DNA from: Candidatus Aminicenantota bacterium
Lineage (GTDB): Bacteria; Acidobacteriota; Aminicenantia; Aminicenantales; Saccharicenantaceae
Assembly: GCA_013178315.1 (NCBI GenBank)
Contig: JABLWX010000010.1
Location: 1-42,786, forward strand
Length of the DNA stretch: 42,786 nt
Direction of reading: 5' to 3'
Program-made: the position numbers and the translations under genes
Part shown: positions 23,398 to 32,396 of the stretch, one piece after another
How positions within the stretch are numbered: the stretch's first letter is position 1
Layout of the letters: every line of letters starts with the position of its first letter
Notes under the pieces: model-generated
Seen by the model: only the letters and a program-made list of their open reading frames with translations
What the model was told of the DNA's origin: nothing
Databases searched by the model: none

Positions 23398-24174
23398 CTA
23401 AAGCCTGAACTTATAACCGGCGGTTATGAGCAGTCCCCCGGACCGATTCTTGCCGGTTATTTCCGGGTGACTCTGAATATTGGCCAGGCCATAATTGAAC
23501 CGGGCCTGGAAAACAAGCAGACCCGAGGCTACCGGTAATTTGACTCCCAGGCCTCCGCCCAGGCCATAATTCCAGCGGTTTATTTCCTGGCTGACATCAG
23601 TCTTGGCCTCAAACGGAACCTGGAGAGTCGGGTCTACGGGAATGGTACCGAAGGGATCCAGATAAATCAGGCTGGTCCCGCTGGTGACGGTCGTGGCCCG
23701 GACCCTGAAGCCCAAGTATATTCCGCCGTCCAGAAAGAACTTCAGCCGGCTGCCAGTGATTACTTCCAGCATCAGTGGAAACTCAAGGTAATCCAGAATG
23801 GTCTCGTTGTTGAAGTTCGCATACAACATCACTCCGGGTGGAACGGGCAAGCCAGCCAGTTGGTCGGGAGCCAGGGGCTGCAGTCCATTTCTCTGCCCGC
23901 CCTGGGAAGAATAGTTCAACTCAGCCTTCAGCCACAGCGAAGAGCCGAGGCCGAGGTCTAGGCCCAATCCGAAAAAGGGAGCCTGCCTGGAAGTATAACC
24001 GCGGCTCAACTCGTTGGTACCGCCGCTCAGGCTGGGCAGGCTCAAACCGGCGTGCAGCCCGAACCAGGTTTCACCGGCCAGACCCACAGTCGAACAAATA
24101 GTTAAGGTCAGAAGAAGAGAGAAAAATCTTCTGGAAAATGACCCCGATAGGAAAAAGGCGATGACTCCTTCCAT
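23398..24174 (-). CDS. Outer-membrane beta-barrel protein (OmpA/PorT-like barrel)
   Basis: A 258-aa protein with a signal-like hydrophobic N-terminus (FFSLLLTLTICSTVGLAGE; cleavage near residue 34), followed by alternating hydrophobic/polar strands with many Gly, Tyr and aromatic residues (FGLHAGLSLPSL, LWLKAELNYSSQGG, FFLDGGIYLGFRV, NYGLGGGLGVKLP, LLITAGYKFRL). The last strand ends the protein, as in barrels recognised by the BAM complex, although the final residue is Leu rather than Phe. It fits the OMP_b-brl_2/PorT-like eight-stranded group. It shows that the cell has an outer membrane. The ligand or role is unknown. A candidate promoter lies upstream and a hairpin downstream. Confidence 0.8.
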   Translation of the reverse strand: MEGVIAFFLSGSFSRRFFSLLLTLTICSTVGLAGETWFGLHAGLSLPSLSGGTNELSRGYTSRQAPFFGLGLDLGLGSSLWLKAELNYSSQGGQRNGLQPLAPDQLAGLPVPPGVMLYANFNNETILDYLEFPLMLEVITGSRLKFFLDGGIYLGFRVRATTVTSGTSLIYLDPFGTIPVDPTLQVPFEAKTDVSQEINRWNYGLGGGLGVKLPVASGLLVFQARFNYGLANIQSHPEITGKNRSGGLLITAGYKFRL

Positions 24175-24207
24175 CCCATTCCTCCTTACCGAGAACTTAC
24201 CCCAATA

Positions 24208-24236
24208 ATTTTATTTTTTTATTATTTCCCCGGCAA
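24208..24236 (-). promoter_or_regulatory. Candidate promoter of the barrel gene
   Basis: Minus-strand TTGCCG (24231-24236), a 17-base spacer and TAAAAT (24208-24213), about 34 bases before the ATG. The spacer is very A-rich on this strand. The rest of the 24175-24533 gap holds only the terminator at 24430-24472. Confidence 0.5.
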
Positions 24237-24429
24237 TAGTTTTAGTTTGACTCGAGGCAAACCAGCAGAACTTGGCCTGGCCGTCAGGTCCAGCGGGCCG
24301 CCAGGTTAAGGGTCCTGACTTGGACTCACCCGGCCCGGAGAAAGGGTATGGGGAGAATGACCCCCGGCAAAGCTCAAGACCCTTCCCCTGATTGAGCCGG
24401 TGATCAGAAAAGTTCGGGAATCTAAAAAG

Positions 24430-24472
24430 AATATAAAAAGAGGGAGCAACCGCTGGGTGGCCCCCTCTTTTA
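24430..24472 (-). terminator. Rho-independent terminator after the 1087-aa BNR gene
   Basis: Long hairpin with outer arms AAAAGAGGG/CCCTCTTTT and a second inner stem across GCAACC/GGTGGC (one mismatch), followed on the minus strand by a T-rich tract. It lies about 60 bases after the gene stop. Confidence 0.7.
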
Positions 24473-24533
24473 ATCTCTTACCGATCCGGGCTTGAATGAT
24501 TCAGCCCGGACCGCTTCATGGGCCAATCCCGGG

Positions 24534-27500
24534 TCAATCTATCCTGACCGGTGGATAACTAAGGAGCAGGGTAAAACCGGCTTCCTGCAGGGTCTTATTG
24601 AGCTCGGCCACGTCCTTTTCATAAAATTCATTTACCTGTTTCAAGAACTCGCCGAGCCTGGTCCTGGCCTTTTCATACCTGACCTCGGCCGCCTGACTGA
24701 TGGGTTCATACCCGGCTGAACTGATTCCACTGATAGCCCCGTTCACCTGGGACAGCAACCCGGACGACCTGTCGGCCATGCCCTGCCTGGGCGGAGTCGG
24801 GTTCAGGGTTTCAGACAGATTCTTGAGTTTATTCTCAACAGCATCCAGCTTCTTCATCACTTCCATCATCTTCTGGTTTCTCTGCCCCCGGGCAAATTCT
24901 CTTACGGTCTGCAGGGCCCTCTGGGTCTGCTGCAGCTGCTGGCTAACGGTCTGGACTGCTCTCGACAGCTTCTGGGCTTCTTTGGCTTTTTCGTAATTTG
25001 ACTTAAGTATGGCCAGGTCAACCTGTAACCTGGGGTCGGGCTTGACTTCAAAGGTCTGGCTGGCTTCCTGGTCTTCGTACTTGATCTTAACCGTATAGGT
25101 TCCAGGCAATGCAGTCAGGCCACCTCGGCCTCCAAAAAACCCGGCTGCAGCCCGACCCGCAGCCTGGGCTGACATCATCTCCCCCGGAGAAACAGGTTCT
25201 ATCTCGCGAAAATCCCAGTAGACCCGGTTTATTCCCTTCTCCTCGGGCCCATTCAGCTGCCGCACCACACGTCCCTGGGCATCGCTTATGGTGACCTGGA
25301 CCCGGCCCCGGCCCATCATCTGTCTCATGGCTGCCATGTCCATGCCGCTGCGCTGGGCAAACTGGGCCATTCGCTCCTGCATCTGGGCCATTTCCGGTGA
25401 GGGTGCTTCCATATCCGCAGCTTTCTTTTCGGAAGGAATCAGAAAATAAGTAATGACCGCCCCGGCCTGCTTATTCTGGGCCAGGTACTCGCCGTCGCCC
25501 GGGCTCATGTAGGAGGACATGCGACCGGTCTGAAATTGCAGGGCATCGTTAACCCTGAACAGGTGGAGTTTCTTTTTCGCCACCTCGGCCGAAAGCTCCC
25601 TGAGCGGCGAGATATCATCAAACACATATACCGCCCGGCCGTGGGTGGCCACGATCAGGTCATGTTCCCGGGGATGAACGGCTATGTCATAGACCGGGCA
25701 GGTGGGAAAATTGCCGGTCCATCTGGTCCAGTTCTGGCCGCCGTTCAGGCTGACAAACAGGCCGAATTCTGTGCCCAGGAAAAGCAGGTTCCGGTTAACC
25801 GGGTCTTCCTCTATGGCCATGCAGTACCCGTCTATTTCTGGAGTGGCCAGGCTTTTCCAGGTCTTGCCAAAATCCCGGGTTACAAAAACGTAGGGGGCAA
25901 AATTGGACCGCCGGTGGTCATCAAAGACCACGTAGGCCGTGCCTTCCTCGAATCGGCTCGGCTTGATGTGGGGCACCGCAGCCCCGGCCGGAACCATGGG
26001 TTTCTTGCCGGTGGTCAGAGTCCTGGAAACAAGTTCCCAGTTCTTCCCGCCATCTCTGGTCAGCTGGACATGGCCATCGTCGGTGCCCACCCAGATCAAT
26101 CCTTCTCTGACCGGGCTGGGGGCAATGCTCAGGATGGTGCAGTAATTCTCGGCGTTGGACACGTCCAGGGTCAGCCCGCCGCTGTCACTCTGTTTCTGTT
26201 TCTCGGGGTCGTTGGTGGTCAGGTCCGGGGAGATGATTTCCCAGGTCCGGCCCCTGTCCCGGCTCCGGTGGACAAACTGGCTGCCCAGGTAGATGGTGGA
26301 AGGATTTAAGGGGTCGACGGCAAAACCGGCATTCCAGTTATAGCGGTGCTTGACCTCGGATTCCGTGGGCACGATGTTCTTCGTGGTGCCGGAGTTGATG
26401 TCAAAATAAAAGAGGTTTCCACCCTGGGACATTCCGTAGCCGCAGCCCGGCTTTTCCGGGTCGGGGGCGGCATCAAAGCCGTCACCGCCGCCGATTGTCT
26501 TCCAGTGGTAGAAGGCAACGTTTCTTTCATTCAGAACGTAGGCCGGGCCGACCCAGGTCCCGTTATCCTGAAGGCCGCCGTAGACGTTGTAGGGAACCTG
26601 CATGTCGTAATTGATATGGTAAAACTGGCCCAGGGGTAGGTTCTCCACGAAGCGCCAGCTCTGGCCCCGGTTGTGGCTGATGACCACTCCACCGTCGTTG
26701 CCTACGTACAGCGTCTCGCCATCAGGACTGAGCCACATGGCATGAAAGTCAGAATGGGCCTGGTTGAAGGCGGTCAGGGCCCTGAAAGTTTTCCCTCCGT
26801 CTTCACTCACCCGGAGCTGTGTCTGCAGCAGGTAAACAATGTTTTCGTTGGCCGGGTTGACCAGGACCCGGCTGTAGTAGAAAGGCCGGTTGTGGACGTC
26901 GGCCTCGCTGTTGACCAGCGTCCAGTTTTGCCCGCCGTCGGTTGAACGGTAAAAACCGTTCTTGCTGGCCTCAACCAGGGCATAGACTATGTTCGGTCGG
27001 CCGGGGGCAAAGGCCACCCCGCAGCGGCCGAGCTCTCCGGCCGGCAGCCCGTTCTTTTCAGTCAACCTGGTCCAGGTTTCCCCGCCGTCACGGCTGACAT
27101 AAATTCCGCTTCCCGGGCCACCGGAAACAAAAAACCAGGGATAGCGACGGTGTTCCCACATGGCCACGATGATATGATTGGGATCGGCCGGGTCAACGGC
27201 CATGTCGGAAACCCCGGTCTTCTCGTTGACATATAGCACTTTCTTCCAGGTCCGGCCGCCGTCGGTGGTCCTGTAAACACCCCGGTCCTGGCTATCGCCC
27301 CAGGTGGCGCCCAGGGCCCCGACCAAGACCAGGTCGGGATTCTCGGGATGGATGATGATCTCGGCAATCTTTTCCGTCTTTTCCAGTCCCATAAGCTGCC
27401 AGGTCTGGCCGCCGTCCAGCGACCGGTAAACACCGCGGCCCACGCTGACCGAATTCCTGGGGGCCGCCTCACCCGTGCCCACCCAGACAATATTCGGATT

Positions 27501-27797
27501 TTTCTGGTAGACGGCAATGGCCCCGATTGAAGCCACCGGCTGGTCATCAAAGATGGGCTTCCAGGTCAGCCCGCCATCAACGGATTTCCAGACCCCGCCG
27601 GCAGCCGCGCCCACATAGATGATCCTCGGGTCGGCAGCCACGGCTTCTATTGCCCCGATCCTGCCGCTCATGTTGGCCGGGCCTATGTTCCGTGGCCTCA
27701 GGCCGGCCAGCAGATCGGAAACATTCTGGGCCTGAAGCGGTAGCAGGCCGACCAGGAGCAGAATTACAATTAACCAGCTAACGGGTTTTAATCTCAT
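24534..27797 (-). CDS. Secreted BNR/sortilin-like repeat protein, 1087 aa
   Basis: Signal peptide at residues 1-24 (SWLIVILLLVGLLPLQAQ). Residues ~30-750 contain about eleven Asp-box (BNR) hairpins of the S-x-D-G-G-x-T-W type (SVDGGLTWKP, SLDGGQTWQL, TTDGGRTWKK, SRDGGETWTR, STDGGQNWTL and others) between strands with IVYVG(A/T)G, a multi-bladed VPS10/sortilin-like propeller. The tail (~750-1087) has a Met/Gln-rich stretch (MAQMQERMAQFAQRSG), a beta domain ending in GTYTVKIKYEDQE (FlgD/Ig-like), and a long helical coiled coil. No glycosidase catalytic residues can be assigned, and many such proteins are called glycosyl hydrolase without proof. It resembles the protein at 32397, but only this one has the C-terminal modules. 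It is probably periplasmic or cell-surface. Confidence 0.85.
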   Translation of the reverse strand: MRLKPVSWLIVILLLVGLLPLQAQNVSDLLAGLRPRNIGPANMSGRIGAIEAVAADPRIIYVGAAAGGVWKSVDGGLTWKPIFDDQPVASIGAIAVYQKNPNIVWVGTGEAAPRNSVSVGRGVYRSLDGGQTWQLMGLEKTEKIAEIIIHPENPDLVLVGALGATWGDSQDRGVYRTTDGGRTWKKVLYVNEKTGVSDMAVDPADPNHIIVAMWEHRRYPWFFVSGGPGSGIYVSRDGGETWTRLTEKNGLPAGELGRCGVAFAPGRPNIVYALVEASKNGFYRSTDGGQNWTLVNSEADVHNRPFYYSRVLVNPANENIVYLLQTQLRVSEDGGKTFRALTAFNQAHSDFHAMWLSPDGETLYVGNDGGVVISHNRGQSWRFVENLPLGQFYHINYDMQVPYNVYGGLQDNGTWVGPAYVLNERNVAFYHWKTIGGGDGFDAAPDPEKPGCGYGMSQGGNLFYFDINSGTTKNIVPTESEVKHRYNWNAGFAVDPLNPSTIYLGSQFVHRSRDRGRTWEIISPDLTTNDPEKQKQSDSGGLTLDVSNAENYCTILSIAPSPVREGLIWVGTDDGHVQLTRDGGKNWELVSRTLTTGKKPMVPAGAAVPHIKPSRFEEGTAYVVFDDHRRSNFAPYVFVTRDFGKTWKSLATPEIDGYCMAIEEDPVNRNLLFLGTEFGLFVSLNGGQNWTRWTGNFPTCPVYDIAVHPREHDLIVATHGRAVYVFDDISPLRELSAEVAKKKLHLFRVNDALQFQTGRMSSYMSPGDGEYLAQNKQAGAVITYFLIPSEKKAADMEAPSPEMAQMQERMAQFAQRSGMDMAAMRQMMGRGRVQVTISDAQGRVVRQLNGPEEKGINRVYWDFREIEPVSPGEMMSAQAAGRAAAGFFGGRGGLTALPGTYTVKIKYEDQEASQTFEVKPDPRLQVDLAILKSNYEKAKEAQKLSRAVQTVSQQLQQTQRALQTVREFARGQRNQKMMEVMKKLDAVENKLKNLSETLNPTPPRQGMADRSSGLLSQVNGAISGISSAGYEPISQAAEVRYEKARTRLGEFLKQVNEFYEKDVAELNKTLQEAGFTLLLSYPPVRID

Positions 27798-28215
27798 CTG
27801 GCCTCCTTTTTAAAAACAATAAACTCCTTTATTTTTGACGATTCCTTCTGGCCAATCTTCCGCCATGTCAGGTTTCATCCACTTAGACCTGGCTTAACTT
27901 CTATCCCGACCTGAATACCACAAAAGCCTGCTTGATTCCAGAGGCAAAACTCACCGCCAGAGCTTAAAGTTATTTTTCGTGATTCGGTCAGCTGCCGGGC
28001 CATCTTCGCCAGCCAGCAGCAGATCGGGGCTCTGGCCCCGGTTGTCTCCGGCTACACCTTTTCTCATCAGCGGCCGAGCCCGGCCTCCTTCCACAGGCGA
28101 AATTCCGGCCGCCAGCAGCCTCGGTCCGGGATAGCCATGAATACAAAATTTTTGCCAGAAGGACCAATCATAAAGTATAATTTTCGAAATTGGTACTGAA
28201 GGAGAAAGAGCGAAA
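27798..28215. other. Intergenic region between divergent BNR and flavodoxin genes
   Basis: About 420 bases with promoters expected at both edges. The right edge holds a good promoter (28152-28181); at the left edge I see only an AAAAAGGAGG ribosome site and AT-rich sequence for the BNR gene. The GC-rich middle has no open frame with a ribosome site and no RNA gene I can recognise. Confidence 0.5.
28152..28181 (+). promoter_or_regulatory. Promoter of the flavodoxin gene
   Basis: TTGCCA (28152-28157), an 18-base spacer and TATAAT (28176-28181), 34 bases before the ATG, with GAAGGAG between. Eleven of twelve consensus positions match. Confidence 0.65.
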
Positions 28216-28692
28216 ATGTCCAGATACTTTATTGCCTACGCCACCAAGTACGGAACCACAGCCAGGGCTGTAGCCATCATCAAGGATACCCTGGGTGAAG
28301 CCGTCATCTGTAACTTAAAAAAAGACCGCTGTCCCGACCTGGAGAATTTTGACTGGATTGTTATCGGCGGCTCCATCTACGCCGGCCGGGTTCAGAAAGA
28401 GGTCAAGAAGTTCTGCCAGAAGAACCTGGACCTGTTGCGGCAGAAGAAAGTCGGGCTTTTCATCTGCTGCATGTATGACGGCCAGAAAGCCGAAGAACAG
28501 TTCCAGGAAGCTTTCCCGGAGGAGCTACGGCAGTCGGCCAGAGCCAGGGCCATCTTCGGCGGCGAATTATCCTTTGAGAAGATGAATTTCCTGGAGAAAC
28601 TGGTCATCAAGAAGTTCATCGGGGTCAAGGAATCAGTTTCCCGCTTCAGACCGGAAGAAATGGTAGAGTTCGCCAGAAAACTGAGAGACTGA
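28216..28692 (+). CDS. Flavodoxin-domain protein (HemG-like)
   Basis: A 158-aa single-domain flavoprotein. The FMN phosphate loop is YATKYGTTAR at the N-terminus, and the isoalloxazine loops are IGGSIYAGRVQKEVKKF and CCMYDGQKAEEQF. It matches the flavodoxin_5/HemG group, which includes menaquinone-dependent protoporphyrinogen oxidase. No heme genes are nearby, and many anaerobes use such proteins as general FMN electron carriers, so I do not assign hemG. The last ~50 residues (LSFEKMNFLEKLVIKKFIGVK) match the C-terminal extension of this group. It has its own promoter; the next gene starts ~200 bases later. Confidence 0.8.
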   Translation: MSRYFIAYATKYGTTARAVAIIKDTLGEAVICNLKKDRCPDLENFDWIVIGGSIYAGRVQKEVKKFCQKNLDLLRQKKVGLFICCMYDGQKAEEQFQEAFPEELRQSARARAIFGGELSFEKMNFLEKLVIKKFIGVKESVSRFRPEEMVEFARKLRD

Positions 28693-28888
28693 AGAAGCTT
28701 GTCTCCAACCGGACCGCCTTCACCAGCCAAGACTGCCCCGGCAACTTTATCGTAACCGGAAAGGTACAGAACCCGGAGCCCTTCGGCTCCGGCCAGCCGG
28801 TATTTTAATATTACTCAGCTTCTGGAATAATAATGGGGCAGGTCGCCGGCCAGGCTAAGGCCACTGGCCATAACGGCCGGGCGGAAAA

Positions 28889-31800
28889 ATGAACACAAAA
28901 GGAAGAACAGTCAACATGAAAAAGTCGCGGGCATTTGAAAGTGTTCTGGCATCAACCCGGGCGGGGAACAGGAAGTCAGAAATACACTTCCCGGCCAGGC
29001 TACAATATTTTGGCTTCTTTCTCTGCCTCTGGCTGGCCGTCATCCAGCTCTCAGCCCGGCCGGCTGTCCTGGCAGCCGAAGAAATGATCGGGCTGGTAAG
29101 CGGTGTCCCCTACCGGGTGGCCTCCTGGGACCCGGACTCCGGGCTGGGCAACCACCGGGCCGTGGTCAGGGTTTGGCAGCGGGCTGATTCGGTTTACATC
29201 CGCCTGCCCTGGCGCCGGCCAGATCCCGGACCCGAGAAAAAGAGAGTCCTGGTAATAACGGCAACCGGTCAGAAGGAAATAAAAAATGTTTACCCGGTGG
29301 CCGTCAACAATGAGTACGGAGATTTTATCTTCCAGGCTCCAGAGGCCCCGGCAGATTACTATTTCTACTATCTTCCCTACCGGATCGAAGGCCGGAATTA
29401 TCCAAAGGTAACCTACCTTCCGGCTGAATACGAGGCCGAGAGTGGCTGGCTGCTCCGCAACGGGCTCGGCCAGGATCGGCTCTCAAGTTTCAACCCGTCG
29501 GACTTTCCCCGGGCCGAGCTCCTGGCTTTTGAATGCGTGGACGAGCTCAGCAGCTTTTACCCGATGGAAATCATTGCCGTGGCCGATGAAGTAAAGCAGG
29601 TGGCCGAAAAGCTCCCCGACCGTTCCTTTCTGGTCTTTCCAGAGGACCGGCGCTTTCCGGTCAGAATGAGCGATTTCCTGCCGGCCCGCTGGGCAGAGCT
29701 GGGCCCTCGGGATTTTTACGAGAGCCAGGCCGACCGCGGTGAATATTATGTTTTCCAGCTGGGATTATATGCCCACAAGGAAAGACTGGAAAATATAAAA
29801 GTCCGGTTTTCCGACCTGAAGAAAATTGACTCGCCCGGAACCATTACCTCCAACCTGGCCACCTGCTTCAATACTGGCGGTCTCGGCTGGGATGGTTTGG
29901 CCTTTGAAAAGAACCTGGCCGTGGAAAAAGGTAAAGTCCAGTCACTATGGTGTGGCTGGCAGATTCCGGAGGAAACCCCGCCGGGCGAATACTCAGGACA
30001 GGTCGAGGTCCAGGCCACCGGCCTGCCTCCGCAGGTTATAAAGCTTAAAATCAAAGTTTTGGACCGGGTCCTGCCCGAGGCCGGAGACTCTGAGCTCTGG
30101 CGGTTGTCGCGACTGCGCTGGCTGAATTCCAGCCTGGCCCAGGACGATGAGATCGTAACTCCCTTTACCCCCCTTGAAGTCAGGGGCCGAACCATAGGCT
30201 GCCTCGGCCGGAAAATCAAGCTGTCAAAATCCGGCCTGCCCGAAGAGCTGCAGAGCTTCTTCAACCCCGAGGTAACGGCCCTGGGCTCCAGCCCTTTTGG
30301 CCTGCTGGACAGCCCGTTCGAGCTCTCGGTCCGCAATTACGCCGGTCTCTACCAGGAAATAAAAAACAAGTCTTTCGCTTTTACAAAAGTAACCCCCGGA
30401 ACCATCTGCTGGCAGTCTGAAAACGAAATCCCGGCCCTGAAGATGCAGATGGAAGTCAGGGGCCGGATGGAATTCGATGGTTTCGTGGAGTTCAGAATTA
30501 AGATAACCGCCGGAGAAGAAACTGAGGTCGACGACATCCGGCTGACCTTCGGCCTCCGGGAAGAAGCCGCCCGTTACATGATGGGACTGGGATTCAAGGG
30601 TGGCCTGAGGCCGAAGGCCTTTTCCTGGAGCTGGGACCGGGAGAAAAACCAGGATGCCCTGTGGCTGGGCACGGTCAACGCCGGGCTGCAGATTCAACTC
30701 CGGGCGGAAAACTACTCCCGTCCGCTCAACACCAACTTTTACACCCTGAAACCGCTCAACCTGCCGCTTTCCTGGTGGAACGAAGGCGGGGGCTGGGTCT
30801 CGGTCAAAGAAGAACTCAAGAAAAACAAGAAACAGAAACGGGTGATTTTTACAGCAGCCGGCGGGCCGAGGAAAATTCCAAAGGGCCAGGAACTGCATTT
30901 CGATTTCAACCTGCTGCTCACCCCATTCAAGACCATCAACCCGGGCAAACACTTTTCGGAGAGATATTACCACGCCTTCAAGCCGGTTGAAGAAATCGCG
31001 GCTTCCGGGGCCAACGTGATTAACGTTCACCACGCTAATGATATTAACCCATACATCAACTATCCTTTCCTGAGACCAGATAGAATGAAGGCCTACATCG
31101 ATGAGGCTCACCGACGCGGGCTCAAGGTCAAGATCTATTACACCATCCGCGAACTGAGCAACCGGGCGGCCGAGCTGTTCGTCCTGAAAAGCCTGGGCCA
31201 TGAGGTTTTCACCGACGGACCGGGCGGGGGCTATTCCTGGCTGCAGGAACACCTGCGCCGAAACTACATTGCCGGCTGGTTCGTCCCCGAGCTGAAAGAC
31301 GCGGCCGTCATCAACAGCGGCATGTCCCGCTGGCACAATTATTACATAGAAGGGCTGGCCTGGCTCTGCCGACACGTGGGAATAGACGGTCTGTACATAG
31401 ATGACGTGGCCTTCGACCGGGTGACCATGAAAAGGGCCAGGAAAGTGCTGGGAAAATACCGTCCGGGTTCGCTGATTGACCTGCACTCGGCCAACCAGTA
31501 TAACCCGCGGGACGGCTTTGCCTCCAGCGCCAATCTATACCTGGAACACTTTCCTTATATCGACAGGCTGTGGTTTGGAGAATACTTTGATTACAACAGC
31601 CGGCCCGATTACTGGCTGGTTGAAATGTCCGGAATCCCCTTTGGCCTGATGGGCGAGATGCTGGAAAAGGGAGGTAATCCCTGGCGGGGAATGGTCTACG
31701 GGATGACGGCCAGGCTGCCCTGGGCCGGAGACCCGAGGCCGCTGTGGAAGGCCTGGGATGAATTCGGGCTGGCCGAAGCCGAGATGTTGGGTTACTGGTC

Positions 31801-32074
31801 GCCGGCCTGCCCGGTTAAGACGGGGAGAGATGATATTCTGGCCACCGCTTATGTAAAAAAAGATAAGACCCTGGTGGCCCTGGCCAGCTGGTCGGAGAAA
31901 GCTGAAAACTGCCAATTAATCGTAGACTGGAAAAAGCTGGGAATTGACCCGAAAAAAGCGATGATAGAAGCCCCGGCCATTGAAAACTTTCAGCCGGCCA
32001 GAATTTTCAGGCCGGGCGAAGCGATCCCGCTGGAGCCGGGGAAAGGCTGGTTGCTGATCATAAAGAGCCAATAA
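28889..32074 (+). CDS. Secreted GH123-like (DUF6067-type) glycoside hydrolase
   Basis: A 1061-aa protein. A hydrophobic signal segment is at about residues 38-60 (FFLCLWLAVIQL, then ARPAVLA); the long N-terminal region may mean the true start is ATG 28916, which has GGAAG upstream. Residues ~65-400 are beta-rich (GLVSGVPYRVASWDP; YYVFQLGLYAHKERLENIKVRFSDL), like the N-terminal domain of GH123-type proteins. A beta-sandwich follows (to ~700), then a TIM-barrel (~700-980) with INVHHANDINPY, GLKVKIYYTIREL and GIDGLYIDDVAFDR, where the acidic cluster is likely catalytic. The last ~80 residues are a small beta domain. It probably acts on glycans in the periplasm or outside; the substrate is unknown. 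A terminator follows. Confidence 0.7.
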   Translation: MNTKGRTVNMKKSRAFESVLASTRAGNRKSEIHFPARLQYFGFFLCLWLAVIQLSARPAVLAAEEMIGLVSGVPYRVASWDPDSGLGNHRAVVRVWQRADSVYIRLPWRRPDPGPEKKRVLVITATGQKEIKNVYPVAVNNEYGDFIFQAPEAPADYYFYYLPYRIEGRNYPKVTYLPAEYEAESGWLLRNGLGQDRLSSFNPSDFPRAELLAFECVDELSSFYPMEIIAVADEVKQVAEKLPDRSFLVFPEDRRFPVRMSDFLPARWAELGPRDFYESQADRGEYYVFQLGLYAHKERLENIKVRFSDLKKIDSPGTITSNLATCFNTGGLGWDGLAFEKNLAVEKGKVQSLWCGWQIPEETPPGEYSGQVEVQATGLPPQVIKLKIKVLDRVLPEAGDSELWRLSRLRWLNSSLAQDDEIVTPFTPLEVRGRTIGCLGRKIKLSKSGLPEELQSFFNPEVTALGSSPFGLLDSPFELSVRNYAGLYQEIKNKSFAFTKVTPGTICWQSENEIPALKMQMEVRGRMEFDGFVEFRIKITAGEETEVDDIRLTFGLREEAARYMMGLGFKGGLRPKAFSWSWDREKNQDALWLGTVNAGLQIQLRAENYSRPLNTNFYTLKPLNLPLSWWNEGGGWVSVKEELKKNKKQKRVIFTAAGGPRKIPKGQELHFDFNLLLTPFKTINPGKHFSERYYHAFKPVEEIAASGANVINVHHANDINPYINYPFLRPDRMKAYIDEAHRRGLKVKIYYTIRELSNRAAELFVLKSLGHEVFTDGPGGGYSWLQEHLRRNYIAGWFVPELKDAAVINSGMSRWHNYYIEGLAWLCRHVGIDGLYIDDVAFDRVTMKRARKVLGKYRPGSLIDLHSANQYNPRDGFASSANLYLEHFPYIDRLWFGEYFDYNSRPDYWLVEMSGIPFGLMGEMLEKGGNPWRGMVYGMTARLPWAGDPRPLWKAWDEFGLAEAEMLGYWSPACPVKTGRDDILATAYVKKDKTLVALASWSEKAENCQLIVDWKKLGIDPKKAMIEAPAIENFQPARIFRPGEAIPLEPGKGWLLIIKSQ

Positions 32075-32164
32075 GGTCCGGCCGCGGCCGAAGTCGCGGT
32101 TGATAGTTTGGTTCCGATAGGTCAATTGACATCAAGAACCCCCTGGCTATCGTCCTTTCTTCTC

Positions 32165-32204
32165 AGGTCAGAGGGGGCTCAACGCGAAGGACTCTGACCT
32201 TTTC
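32165..32204 (+). terminator. Terminator after the glycosidase gene
   Basis: Perfect 9-bp stem AGGTCAGAG/CTCTGACCT with an 18-base loop, followed by TTTCTCGTT. It lies about 90 bases after the stop. The large loop lowers confidence. Confidence 0.6.
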
Positions 32205-32322
32205 TCGTTACCAAAAACTTACGGTCAGCCCCCCGTTTCAATCGATAGAAGCTGGAAAATCAGCCCGGGCCTGCCCGGGATTAACAATCTCAGCTCTCCG
32301 GACGGTTGAATAATCAAAATGC

Positions 32323-32352
32323 TTGACAGACCACCCCGAAAAAAATTAGCTT
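32323..32352 (+). promoter_or_regulatory. Candidate promoter of the 792-aa BNR gene
   Basis: A perfect -35 TTGACA (32323-32328) with a weak -10 TAGCTT at 18 bases (32347-32352), about 45 bases before the ATG. AAGGAGGGG precedes ATG. Confidence 0.4.
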
Positions 32353-32396
32353 AATCCAGATGTTCGCATTGAATTTATTTTACCCAAGGAGGGGAC

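Noticed and set aside
24534-27797. Repeated sequence words in the BNR genes as possible tandem DNA repeats
   Set aside because: They encode diverged Asp-box protein repeats at irregular spacing; this is protein repetition, not a DNA array.
30224-31486. 420-codon minus-strand open frame inside the glycosidase gene
   Set aside because: Shadow frame in GC-rich coding DNA; the plus-strand protein has a signal peptide and recognisable domains.
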